Part shown: piece after piece, positions 45,893 through 56,555 of the stretch
Layout: each line of letters opens with the position of its first letter
Position numbering within the stretch: the stretch's first letter is position 1
From: Scedosporium boydii
Taxonomy: Eukaryota > Ascomycota > Sordariomycetes > Microascales > Microascaceae
Assembly (NCBI GenBank): GCA_002221725.1
Contig: NJFT01000137.1
Span: 44,332 to 108,331 of the forward strand
Reading direction: 5' to 3'
DNA: 64,000 bases
Position numbers and translations under genes: made by a program
The notes under the pieces: model-generated
Database searches by the model: none
Told to the model about the DNA's origin: nothing
What the model saw: the letters and a program-made list of their open reading frames with translations, nothing else

Positions 45893-48583
45893 ATGATGGC
45901 CTCCGCCCAGACCGTTGATCCGATCTCGAGAAGCGCACCCCGAAATGTCCCCCCAGTGAACGCCAACGGGCCCTGGCCGAATCGCAGAACCTCGCTCTCT
46001 TCCTTCCCTGCGTCTCGTTCGCCCTCACAGATGTCGCATACCTCCCGCCCTTCGAGGTCGCCGCAACCGCCGCCATTGATGGAAGCCGACCGCAGCTCTA
46101 ATCCGAGCTCCAAATCAAAAACCCCATCCATTGGCGTCTCGTCCCAGCACTCGTCGTTGTCCGGATCCGGCGCTCGGCGCTACAACCCCGATGCTTTCCC
46201 GCCAAGGAAGCTTCGCTCCCAGTACCCGCGAGGGTCGACCGAGAACCACGTCGAGTATATCCTCGTCGCGTCATTCGATATCGACCGCGGTCCAGTGATG
46301 GAACACCAGTACCCCGTAGCTATCACCGGCGACGAGCACATGCTTGCAGAGCTGATGCTCCCCGACCAAGCGCACGTGCGTAAACAGGATTGGACTATAT
46401 TTTTCTTGCATAAGGACACGAGTCAAGAGGAAGAGGATGAGGAGCGACGGCAGAAGGAGCAAAGGCGTCGGAGGCGCCGGCGGAAGCAAAACCGGGCCGC
46501 CGGCATAATCAGCGAAGAGGACGAGGAGGAGCTCGAGGAGGATGAGGCCAACGACCCTGATGATTGGGATGACGACGAATCGACCGATAGCGAGCCGGAA
46601 GGCGGCGAGGGACCACCGCTGATATATGTACTCAACCTCGTCAATACCAAGCAAGACAAGACCGTGAAGCGTGGTGCCATTGTCAAGGCAATGGCTATAT
46701 GCACACGCCATCCGTTCCTACATATCTACAAGGTCCGACTCCCTTATCTTGCGATTTCTCTTCTTTTTAGCTCTAACCACTATCCCCACCACTCCCAAAA
46801 GAATATCCGCTAACCTACATCCTCGATCTAGCCCCTACTCCTTTTAGCGCTGGATGAGTACTTCAAGTCTCCCGTGCCCGAGACTCTCGCGATGCTCTAC
46901 GATTCCGTTAATGCTATGGATCTTTCTTTAATGCCGAAGCTTAGCCTCCTGGAGAGACATCTTCTTCAAGCGAGCGACAACAAGGATTTGTTCGTGGAAA
47001 AGTTTGAGCGAATGATTCAGCTGCGGATAGCGGAAGACAGTGGAGAGCACGTGTCCGACCAGCCCTTCGACGCGAGCCGCGACCCCCCGAAGCCTCCAGG
47101 CATATCCCGCGCAGGCACGAAAGCCCACGTCGAAGGGAACTCGGCCTACTCGGTGCCACGCGATACCCACGAGTTCGAGAGTAAAGTGATGTACAAGGGA
47201 ATCCCCATCCCCATCAAGGTCCCCGTCGCCGTCATGCCAGAAAGTGTTGGGGACTTCTCCTTGATCAAATTAATCCAGACCTTCTCAACGTCGCACATAA
47301 AGCAACCGTTATCGTACGCGCCTCACGCTCACCTAACGACCAATGGCGCCAACACGCACCCTATTATTGTCCTCGTCAACGCTCTTCTTACCCAGAAACG
47401 AGTCATCTTCTTGGGCCATAACATGCCGTCGGGCGAGGTCGCCGAAGCTGTATTAGCTGCGTGCGCGCTGGCATCTGGCGGAGTACTTCGGGGATTTACA
47501 CGACACGCCTTCCCGTATACCGACCTAACGAAGATCGACGACCTGCTCAACGTACCTGGATTCATCGCGGGTGTGACGAATCCGACATTCGAGCTGCACC
47601 CCGAGTGGTGGGATGTCCTGTGCGACTTGTCCTCGGGCAGAATCAAGATCAGCTCCAAAATTGAGCCGGCGGCCGCTACGGAGGGTATGGTGTATTTCCA
47701 GCAGCAGAATCCTACCTACGCTTCGCTCGTGCAAGTTCACGCCTCCGGAAGTTCCTCGACACCCGACCTTACCAACGATACGGCGTTTATAAACGACATT
47801 CTCAAGAGTATCAACGCGAGGCATGGCGAGCGCGTCATTCGGGCTAAGTGGCGGGATTGGGTCACCAAGTTTACGCGCATCGCAGCGGCGTTTGAGGAAA
47901 CGGTTTACGGCGCCAGCGCCCTTTATATTGGTAGCGATGATCTTGAGGGTTCGGTCACTCCCGGCCCCCCTAACGGGCACGGCTACGTGTGGGTTGACGA
48001 GACGGCCAAGCTGAGGGAGCTTGCGGGAAATGTCACGCGTATTGAAGGGTGGAGGAATACTAGGAGTTATTATAGCTTTATTCAGGTGAGAACATTGATC
48101 TGGGAGCTATTCGGGGCGGCAATATATTACCCCCCGAAACAAACTCTTCGACTAACATCTTCTCAGGACCTCGCGCAGCTCTATACAGTGCGGCCTCTGA
48201 AGGGCCTCGACCTCCACCACATGCACGATCGGCTCCGAACCCAACGACTCACGCCGGCGCAAAGCAAAGACATCTACCTTGCGTTCGCCAAGCACGTTCA
48301 TTCCTACGATGAGATATGCCTCCTCCTATCCGTAGCGCCCGAATCGCACGCGGGCCTCTTCTACCTTGCGCTAGGACTCTTCCACAAGGACAAGGAAGTG
48401 CGCGTGTGGACGACAGATCTTCTCGAGCGCATAGGAGAGCACGAGGCGGGTCAGCATTGGTGGAAGTCGCTCAGTCGGTTTGAGAAGTTGGCGTTTCAGC
48501 GGATACGGAGGGAGATGGAGGCGGAGATGCGCACGAAGCTGGAGAAGGAGGGGCTGAGTACCGATGGGAGGCGGATCAGCTAA
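45893..48583 (+). CDS. AFI1: AFI1-like DENN-type protein (Arf3 docking / polarity)
   Basis: Three exons, 45893-46732, 46832-48085 and 48167-48583, give 836 residues. Intron 1 has CTAACCTAC near its acceptor. Intron 2 (81 nt, gtgaga to CTAACATCTTCTCAG) is a multiple of three and free of stops. A Ser/Pro-rich N-terminus precedes the docking part ([26 protein letters not shown]), which is interrupted by a basic then acidic insert (residues ~180-240). Then come [13 protein letters not shown] and the large C-terminal domain ([32 protein letters not shown]). The architecture matches Afi1, an Arf3 interactor with DENN-like and SPA domains that supports polarised growth. The second-codon Met could equally be the start. 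Confidence 0.88.
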
Positions 48584-49004
48584 GTAGTGATGTGAGAGGG
48601 TGTTTGAACTGAAAAGAAATATACCGTAATACCCAATGTCGAAAGCAACATTATTTTTTTTTCTTGTTTTTGGTCATTTACTTCGGGTTTTCCAGGGGTT
48701 TGTTTGGATGGTTGGGGTTTAGACGGGGTGGCTTGGTGTAGATGGTTGGGATGGGTACAGGGAAACGAAGCAATGTCGGGAGGAATGGAGTGCTTTTTTT
48801 GTTCTCTCGTTATTGATGAATGATTGATGGCATCTATCACTGACGGCGTTCTTTTTGCTGCGAAACCTCTTCCTTTAAATTGAAGCACTTCTATATACGT
48901 CTCAGCATCTCACGCTTTTTGCTTCCTCCCACCGCGGCCTTCCTATCCACCTCTCGAAGCGAGTTCGAGCGGAATAGAGCATTGCTTGATACATCTTATC
49001 CATT
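48584..49004. other. Convergent intergenic region (0.4 kb)
   Basis: It holds the 3' flanks of AFI1 and the formylglutathione hydrolase gene. A T-rich run lies at 48651-48672. Nothing else is seen. Confidence 0.5.
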
Positions 49005-50020
49005 TTACAGACCCAAGAACTTGGCGGCGTGCTTAACATGGTCCTCTCCGAAGGTCGAGATGAAGAAGTACGAATGGTCATAACCCTGCAGTGGGCAGTT
49101 TTGTTAGCGCGTCCTGTCGGTGCCGAAGAGAAGGAGAGCAGGAAAGGTTGGATTTTTCGGCCCATTACTTACGTCGTGGTAGCGGGTTTCGAGGCCCTCG
49201 ATACCCGCGTCCTTGACGGCCTTTTCGAAGTTTTCAGGGAGTAGCTGCTTTTGCTTGTAGAAGTTGTCGCCGGTGCCCTTTTTTTTCGCGCAACGATGTT
49301 AGCCAAAGGAACAGAACGCATCCTGGTAACTGAAGCACATACCACGTCAATCAGACAATTCAAGGGACCCTTCCAGCTCTTCACAAGCTCCGTAGCATCA
49401 TGTTTCTTCCACTCTTCCCTATCCTCGCCCAAATAACCCGTAAAGGCCTTCTCGCCCCAAGGACAGAGAGAAGGATTCGAAATAGGCGCCCAAGCGCTAA
49501 CACTCTTAAACAAGCCAGGGTTCTTCAAATACAGAGTCAAAGCCCCATGCCCGCCCATCGAATGGCCCGAGATAGAAACCCGCGAGCGATCCAGCTGCTT
49601 AAACTCCCCAAAGACAAGATCCTGAAGCTCCTTCACGATGTAGGTCTCCATGTTGTAGCCCTTGTTCCAGGGCTCGCGCTTGGCGTCGATGTAGAAGGAG
49701 GCGGCGGAGCCGAAATCCCACGAGTCGTTCTCGCCGGGGAGGTCGAGGCCGCGCGGGGAGGTGTCGGGCCAGAGGATGGCGAGGCCGAGGCGGGAGGCGT
49801 GGGCGTGGAGGAAGCCCTTTTCGGTGCAGTTGTCGGGCGAGCAGGTTAGGCCGGAGAGGTAGATGAGGACGGGGGCCGGGGTGGTGGGGGTTGCTTGTGC
49901 GGGGAGGAAGAGGTTGAGGGCCATGGGGGTTGTGGTTGTTGCGGAGGCGTGGGAGAGCTTGAGGAGGGTGCCTCCGAAGGTCTTGATGGTGGCATTGGTC
50001 GTGAAGGCCATTTTGATCAA
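49005..50020 (-). CDS. S-formylglutathione hydrolase (esterase D family)
   Basis: Three exons, 50020-49343, 49277-49173 and 49085-49005, give 287 residues, or 284 from the better Met at 50011 (MAFTTNATIKTFGG). Donors are gtatgt and gtaagt. The enzyme hydrolyses S-formylglutathione to formate and glutathione, the last step of glutathione-dependent formaldehyde oxidation in the cytosol. Family marks are LSGLTCSPDNCTEKG (oxyanion region), the nucleophile in GHSMGGHGAL, the acid in DVGTGDNFY (rebuilt across intron 1) and the His in GYDHSYFF. Length equals that of human ESD and yeast YJL068C. It converges with AFI1. Confidence 0.95.
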
Positions 50021-51282
50021 TATGGGTGGATTTAGTGAGGTTTTGGTGATGTTCTACAAGGGAGGGGCAGGCGGGCGAATTGATGATGTATTCAAGATCC
50101 GAGGGTTGCTCTGTCATGCAATTGAGCTCAGTTGATACTAAGCTCCAAAAGATGCGAGAGTCTAGAGAGTGTGATGAGGTCGGGACGAGAAAAAGATTCA
50201 GCACTTCATGAGGTGGAAGGGAGAGGAAGTTGGGAATTAGGGGATCCCAAGACGTCAGTCACATCAACAATCAACACTCGGCAGTTGGCTGGGGTCATGT
50301 AGGTAATGTAGGCTCAACTGCAAGTAACCTTGGGCGATTTTCAGCAAAGGCAAGAGACCAAGACGGGCATCTTCTAACCGCACTGGTTTGATCTCTGCTA
50401 TCATTGATCCCCTCACTGCTGTCAGTACAATTGTAGCTGGCTCTCTCTCCCCCTCTTCTAGTCCTTAATACCCCACCCCCACCTCCCCACTCTCCGAGCT
50501 TAGCTCGGGATGATGAGAAAGGTCGAGACGGCAGATGCTATCCAATCAAGGTATACACCTCTTGGCGTGCGGAAATGGCTACAAAAGAGAATAAAAGTGT
50601 TAGAGTAATTTTAGAAAGAGAAAGGGGGGGAGAGAATGGGAAGAGTGGGAAGAATAAGAAGGATCGGAGACCTAACGGATTTGATGTTTTACACGGAGAT
50701 ACAATGAACACAACTACCCCAAGTACAATCAACTCCGAGCTCTTCGGCTACTCCAGGGAGCTATTATTATCTTGTGAAGGCTGTGAAAGACAAAGGCGAT
50801 TTCCAAACTCATCTTCGCCCTCCCGCATAAAATATTAATAAATTCTGTTCAACGCAAATCCGGCCGTATACTGACTTTCGGGTCCGAACGGATCCACTCC
50901 CCGACCTCGACCGGAGGTGATCCGGGAAATCTCCCTGCACTGCTCGATGACACCGAAAACAAGGGTTGTGTGGTGGCGCCCTGACCGGCAGCAAAAGCCA
51001 GCGTTGTACGGACCCGGACTGACTCGCATCGAGCTCTCGGCGACCCTGATTCCACGAATGGAGAGTGCGGTCCCTCGCACCCTCCATCCTCATGAATGGA
51101 TTTGGCGGGTTGTGGAAAAAATCATGTAGTAAAATCTCATCTTGCTTCTTTCTATCTTAAAGCCCGAGATTCTACAATATCTTGTGTTGGAAAACTCCAT
51201 ATTGTTCTCTCGCTCTCCTCTCAGTATTAACCTACACGAACACCATCGTCTCTCAGTCCCCATCTTTTTCGTTTCCCTGTTT
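50021..51282 (-). other. Intergenic region between tyrosinase and S-formylglutathione hydrolase (1.3 kb)
   Basis: It holds the tyrosinase 3' flank and the hydrolase promoter. A GACGTCA core occurs near 50252 (about 240 bp upstream of the hydrolase), and a GT/GA-rich patch at 50610-50660. Overlapping short minus ORFs at 50810-51090 show no domain. Confidence 0.4.
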
Positions 51283-52590
51283 TTACTCATAGACGAAGCA
51301 GAACGGCGACTGGCCAATTGTATCGATGAGGTCCTTAATTGGCCTTGGCTCAGCAAGAGGCGACAAGTCGAGTAGCTCCGTAATCTCAACCTCGTCGCTG
51401 GGAGGCTGGTTCATCATAGTACCCGTACCAGCGATATTCTGACGGTTCTCGAAGTCAAGGTTCTGCCAGACAAAGTACATGCGGTCGATCTGGCCATGGT
51501 GCTGGAAGAAGGCCGGCTCAAGCGGCGAGAAGTAAAAATCACCACCGGGATCACCTCCGATGGTAAAGTGGCCGCCGCCGTGGACGGCCATACCGAGGCC
51601 CCTCGCCTCGGGGTAGCGCATATCGCCCTGCATAATGGCCTGGAAGAGCTCGATGTCGGGAGAGTCGGTGATGACCGTCGTCGTGTTCCGAAGCGAGGCG
51701 TTCTGTCTGCAGATGCCACCGTTCAGGTCTCGCTTGATGCAGCGCGGGTTATATTCGAGGGGGCTGGCGCGGGTGGAAGGCCCGAGGTTGACGGTATAGT
51801 TGGAGAAGGGGCCCTTCATTACGCAGCCGCCGCCACTACCGCCGCCCATTCCGAAGCCGAAGCCACCTCCGAATCCACCGCCACCGCCACCGGCTTCGAC
51901 GGGTTCACCATCGCTGCCGAGAGAGGTTTCGGAGCCGTCGAAGAGGGGGGACTTTGCTGGGTCGTCGCAGTCAAGACCCCACTCCCAGTAAGGGAAGTCG
52001 CCTAGTAGGCATCGAATAAATCAGTACATCATGTCTAGCAGGGCTAACCAACTGTTCTATATATTCTTACCATCGTATCCGCACTTGTTCCTCAGTTGCT
52101 CCTCAAAGGTATGAATGTAGTACCTGTGGAAGGTGAGGAAAGTAGCCGAGTTGTGCACAAATGGCGTAAGGTTGTAGTGGAGGACGGCGAAGTCGTCAAA
52201 GGCTGTCTTGGCTCCATCGACGTCAACATACTCGCTCTCAGATTCCATGAGACACTGGACGGCGGCAACATATTTGATCCTCATCTCGGCGGGAAGATTG
52301 CGCCTGTGTTTATAACTTGATAAGTATCGGGAATATAACAAGACAAAATCTGAAATGAGGGAAAAGGCAAAATCTTACCATTCCTTTCGGACTCGGACGT
52401 TCTCCCTGGTGCATCCCTCTCCGGATTCGGGAAGACGAGCAAGGGCATTCTCGTAGGCTTCCTTGCTGAGAGCCTTGAGAGCTTCGCCGGAAGTAAGCTC
52501 CTCCTCGGAGAACTCGTAGGTCTGAGAAGCACCTCCAGTCAGCAACGTGGTTGCCGCGAGGGCGGCCAACAGCTTCTTGACGATAGCCAT
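51283..52590 (-). CDS. Secreted tyrosinase (type-3 copper oxidase)
   Basis: Three exons, 52590-52379, 52303-52071 and 52001-51283, give 387 residues with consistent phases; donors are gtaaga. A signal peptide (MAIVKKLLAALAATTLLTGG) starts the protein. The CuA region has His residues in LHYN, VHNSATFLTFHRYY; the CuB region has HGGGHFTIGG and FFQHHGQIDRMYFVWQ. The central DFPYWEWGLDCDDP block is typical of secreted fungal tyrosinases. A Gly-rich loop (about 25 residues, [19 protein letters not shown]) lies between the copper regions. Expected activity is o-hydroxylation of phenols and oxidation to quinones. There is no large C-terminal lid domain, unlike intracellular tyrosinases. No neighbouring pigment genes are seen. 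Confidence 0.92.
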
Positions 52591-55256
52591 GATGGCCTGG
52601 GCTCGAAATCAAAATGCGAAATCCCCCAATAGCGCGCAAAATGAGCTGCTTCCTTCCTTTATTTCAGAACTCTCTTTCGCAAATGCTTTCAAGAGATATG
52701 AAGGAAAGAGGAAGGGCTAGCCAGGAGAAACAAGAAGGAAAAAATAGGAAGACGTCCGAGGTCTCGGTATAAAAGGTCCGGCTATCATGAACTCGGGCAT
52801 CAGAGAAGACTGCTAATATTTTTCTTTCCTATTTGTTTTCTTAGATATAATACCAAGAGTTAACTAATAAGAGATATATAGAGGCGTACGTCAACTTTTG
52901 TCAAGTACTTGCCAACAATCGGGAAAGCGAGCCGCCTATTCATCTACGGAAGCGGAGGATGGAAACACGCACCCCCGGGGGCACCCGGATAGGATCGCGG
53001 GTAGCGAGTCGTGGAGGAAGACAAGGGAAGTTACGCCGTTGCTGCGGGCAGCTCATGTAGACCATGTCCCAAGGGTAATGAATTTACCCCCTTCGGAGTG
53101 GGTTTGCTGTGTTGCCAAGTTTCCGTCTTAGTTGGAGCCAATATATCCCGGGACACCTTTCTCTCGTTGCTTATCGCTTCTCGACTGCCCTCCCTTTCCT
53201 CTGGCTCGGCACCAGTGTGCCATTTCGTATACTGTATAATTTTGTTATTTTTCTTGGCGAAGGAGTATTCCTTTTCGAGTTAGGATCTGTCCTTGACAGT
53301 GGAACGGGTTCAAGAAATCAGTAGACGTGGTGGAAAAAAAGGCGTAGGCATGTTAGGCGAAGGGGCGTGTAAGTGGCGGAACGGAACAGAGAAGGAGCGG
53401 ATTGATCAATATTCGTAGTGAGAACAACGAATAGATCAAATCAATTGACCTTCACTTACATTAGAGCTGTCAGCAGGAAATACCAAATCCCTTGTTGGTC
53501 AAAGGCTTTATTCCAAAGAGAGGAGTGGCAGAAAAGTGCCGCCTTTTTCTTCCGCCATTTTTCTAGGATTTTCCAAAGGTTTGCTCCGTGACCGACGATT
53601 CCTTTGTTAATATCGGCAGAAGTCGCCCAGTGTTTTCTTCTTCCTTTCATTGATTCTTAGTTCCCTCAAACTGTGCCCCGTGTGTTCTTTCTCCATGCAA
53701 TACTCGTACGAAATATGAGCAAGTTTAATAAAGATTCATGTAATTAGGTGCAAAGAACTCCTGGATTTCAGGTCTTGTCCGAGGCTTGGCACATCTACCA
53801 TGACCGAGTTACGAAGGCTTGGGATGTGACCATAAAGTGTGGAGGAGGCCCAAACGGCGTAAGAAATTGATGCTCAAGCCTGTTAATAGTCTCCTGAAGG
53901 CAGCACGATACCATTGTTGGAATTATGTATTGCTTCAAGGATGGTCGTGGGCGGTTCGGTTCGGCAGACAAACCGTTGCAAACAGAACCTTTCCCAAAGG
54001 TCAGAGCAAAGAAAGAGAACAAACAGAAGTTCCTGAAGCAATTCGAATTCTCAGTGCTTCACCTCTGAGACAGAAGGTCAGGTAATACCTGTTTCCCAAT
54101 CAGCCCTGCTTCATATGCCTTCAATCAAAGGACGGTAAATGGACAATGGCCCACTGCGCCAATCTAAGGCAAAGAGATGTTCCAGATATTGATCTGCAAT
54201 ACCCTGCCTCGTGTGCTGGGTGGATCTGGATCTTCTGGAACGCTCTAGTTAGCTTTGGAAAATGCGGCTGGTGAAGGAGTTGGAAGGCCTCCATTCGTCT
54301 AATAATTCCGACCAGAAGCGACGCTGTACTGCATCATTTGAATCTATAATGGCAAACAGATGAGAAACCTTGATGGAGGTCGGTGGAAAGAAAGAAGGCC
54401 GAAAGAATTCTCAAGGTTCAAGGACGGGATGAACTGCCATATTAATGGCAATATAGCGCTTATGAGATGCACAGCAGGGCAAGGCCAATAGAGAATCACT
54501 GGGTAAAATGGCTCTACAGAGGCCCACGTTCGGACGATCCGAGTAAATCATTTATCTCAATCTGAGTCCTCGTGTTGGTCCCGGGTGCTATAGCGGCTGA
54601 ATATGTTCGCCGTTGCTCATGTAAAAGGACTAGACGGTTCCTCTAGAACGGACCAAACGACATACGGTGATGGTTTCGTATATTGTTGGCCCTGGACACT
54701 TTCAGAATATCATACCAGACGACAAACTACTTGAGGAAATGGTGCAAAGTTAGTGAGAAGGCGTTCTTTTAGTGACGCAAGTGTGCTCGGCTGTCGGATA
54801 TCTTCTTAATAAATACACTGCCTCCATTCGCTGGGTGCGTAATATGGGTCTGGAACTGGAGTAGAAGCAGCATGAGGGAAACACAAAGGTTTCGTTGCTT
54901 CCTCCACCCTTAACAACCTCGCCTTCGCCCTTCGATCCAGCAACGTCCAGCTGCGGAAAAGTCGGCTCCATCGAAGCGAAGGCCCGGCGCGAGATAAATG
55001 ATCTCGCTCCACTACACAATGAAAATGGTTGACTTTCTCTTCACGGCATGGTCCTGCCAAGTGAACGAGTGCGACGACACATTTAGATTGTTCCGAAGGG
55101 AGCATCGATGTAAAGAAGTTCATAAGCTTCTATGTGTGGCCCAGTTGCACAACTACCATTAACGGCCCAGCATATTGACGCTGTTTGTCATAATCGTTTT
55201 CTCATTGAGGTTTTCACATTTATCCCTTTTTCTTGGTCTGAACCGCACTTCACCCT
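52591..55256. other. Intergenic region between RPB6 and tyrosinase (2.7 kb)
   Basis: It contains the tyrosinase promoter and the RPB6 3' flank. A TATAAAAG lies at 52770 on the plus strand, but no plus-strand gene follows it. ORFs up to 105 codons (54806-55123, minus) show no domain. Confidence 0.45.
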
Positions 55257-55979
55257 CTACTGGAGAAGTTCCTCGCAGGTCCAATCCTCGTAACTGTCGG
55301 GCCGATTAGTATGGACGACACTTCCGAGGCTACGGTCATCCATGGGGGCAGACTCACTATCCATCGGGAAGGTACCTCCTCACGATGAGCGGAATCTTCT
55401 TCTCCTTGAGTTCCTTGATAGCAATTTGCAGCGGGTCGGTCTCGCCTTCGAGATCGACTAGCACGGGCGCATTCATGCTACCCAAAACCCCCAGTTAGAT
55501 TTAGCGCTGGGAAAGGAAAGGAAAAGGGAAAAAAAAAATCTTCCATGCGCTCTTCTCGGCAGCGCAACATCTCGAGTGCTCACCTAATCTGAAGCGCCCT
55601 TGTGCCTAGAATCCTAGCCCTCTCATACTTCGTCATGTATGGTGTTGTAGTACGTTCCTCATTGGGAATCCTTCGCTCCTTCATGGACTTGGGTCCATTC
55701 TTGCCTTGAGCGGCGGCCGCCACATCGCCCGTGACGACGACATTATCTTGTTCATCGATGTTGTTGGTCTTGTCGGCCTCGCCTTCGTCTGCTACCTCTT
55801 CCTCCCAGTATTCGCCGCCCTCCTCCTCCTCGTACATGGGCTCGTCCCTATCGCAGAGTTAGCCTGTCTATAGCTCGATGCGACGTGATTGCGCAGGGTG
55901 GGAGAGTGGCGTAGCCTGTAGCGAGGCTTCGGGGAGAGACGTACATTCCCCCATCGACATCGTCGCCAAAGTCAGACAT
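55257..55979 (-). CDS. RPB6: RNA polymerases I, II and III shared subunit RPB6 (ABC23)
   Basis: Four exons, 55979-55945, 55847-55584, 55477-55358 and 55293-55257, give 151 residues, the expected length. Donors are gtacgt, gtgagc and gtgagt. The N-terminus is acidic ([12 protein letters not shown], then [12 protein letters not shown]) and dispensable for folding in the family. The conserved core starts at [20 protein letters not shown] and continues [39 protein letters not shown], ending [11 protein letters not shown]. This subunit stabilises all three nuclear RNA polymerases at the clamp base. It lies head to head with TFIIIA. Confidence 0.95.
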
Positions 55980-56153
55980 TTTGTTTCAGATATTCTGCGG
56001 ATCAAGGATAGAGCTGAGAATAAATTCCTTTGTTCGACCGCGCTGTACAAATTCTAGTAATGGCGAGATGGAGAGGTGGAGTTGAAGAAGTTTTGAGAAT
56101 GGTCGTCGTTTCGCTTCGCGACACTGATGGATCAACAAAAAATTGTCCTGCCT

Positions 56154-56168
56154 TTCTACTTCGTAGAA
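56154..56168. repeat. TACTTCGTA element with 6-bp arms
   Basis: TTCTAC and GTAGAA flank a TTC centre. This is a copy of the dispersed TACTTCGTA element located in the RPB6/TFIIIA promoter. Confidence 0.65.
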
Positions 56169-56172
56169 GATG

Positions 56173-56189
56173 CTGATAAGCCTTATCAG
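56173..56189. promoter_or_regulatory. Palindromic double GATA site
   Basis: CTGATAAG and CTTATCAG form 8-bp arms around one base, giving one GATAAG motif on each strand. HGATAR is the known site of fungal GATA factors (nitrogen, light and siderophore regulators); use here is inferred. Confidence 0.45.
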
Positions 56190-56555
56190 TTTCTCCGGAA
56201 ATCTGCCAGAATTGGAACCATGAACGACATCACAAGGCAAGCTCCCACCTTCCGCACATCCTGGAAGGCACTAGTCCTAACATGTCGAGGTACTTAATCC
56301 TTGCTCTTTGTTCCCCACCATTTTTACACGCACACACAGAAAATCACAGAAAAAGTCCTTCACCGCCCAAAAATTTCTGCCGCATAAAGTCTCAATCCTC
56401 GACTCCTACCACTTCTCAACCTAGAGCATGCAGCATTCCTAGACAGGCGCCTACGATTTCTTTTGTCTCCGAGTCAAAGGCTGCTCCGATTTCAACTCCA
56501 AACCTCCCATACCTCTTCAATTTGCTTTCAGTTACTCATATTACGACTGGGCAAG

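Larger units (their letters stand above)
55980..56555. promoter_or_regulatory. Divergent promoter RPB6 / TFIIIA (576 bp)
   Basis: The start codons of RPB6 (-) and TFIIIA (+) are 576 bp apart with nothing coding between, so both promoters share this DNA. Two inverted repeats, TTCTAC-TTC-GTAGAA at 56154 and CTGATAAG-C-CTTATCAG at 56173, sit near its centre, 4 bp apart. Confidence 0.6.

Noticed and set aside
52770..52777. TATAAAAG on the plus strand as a promoter
   Set aside because: The only ORF that follows closely is a few codons long, and no plus-strand gene lies before TFIIIA.
54806..55123. 105-codon minus ORF beyond RPB6
   Set aside because: No domain and no conserved composition. It is tandem to RPB6 but lacks a supporting exon structure.
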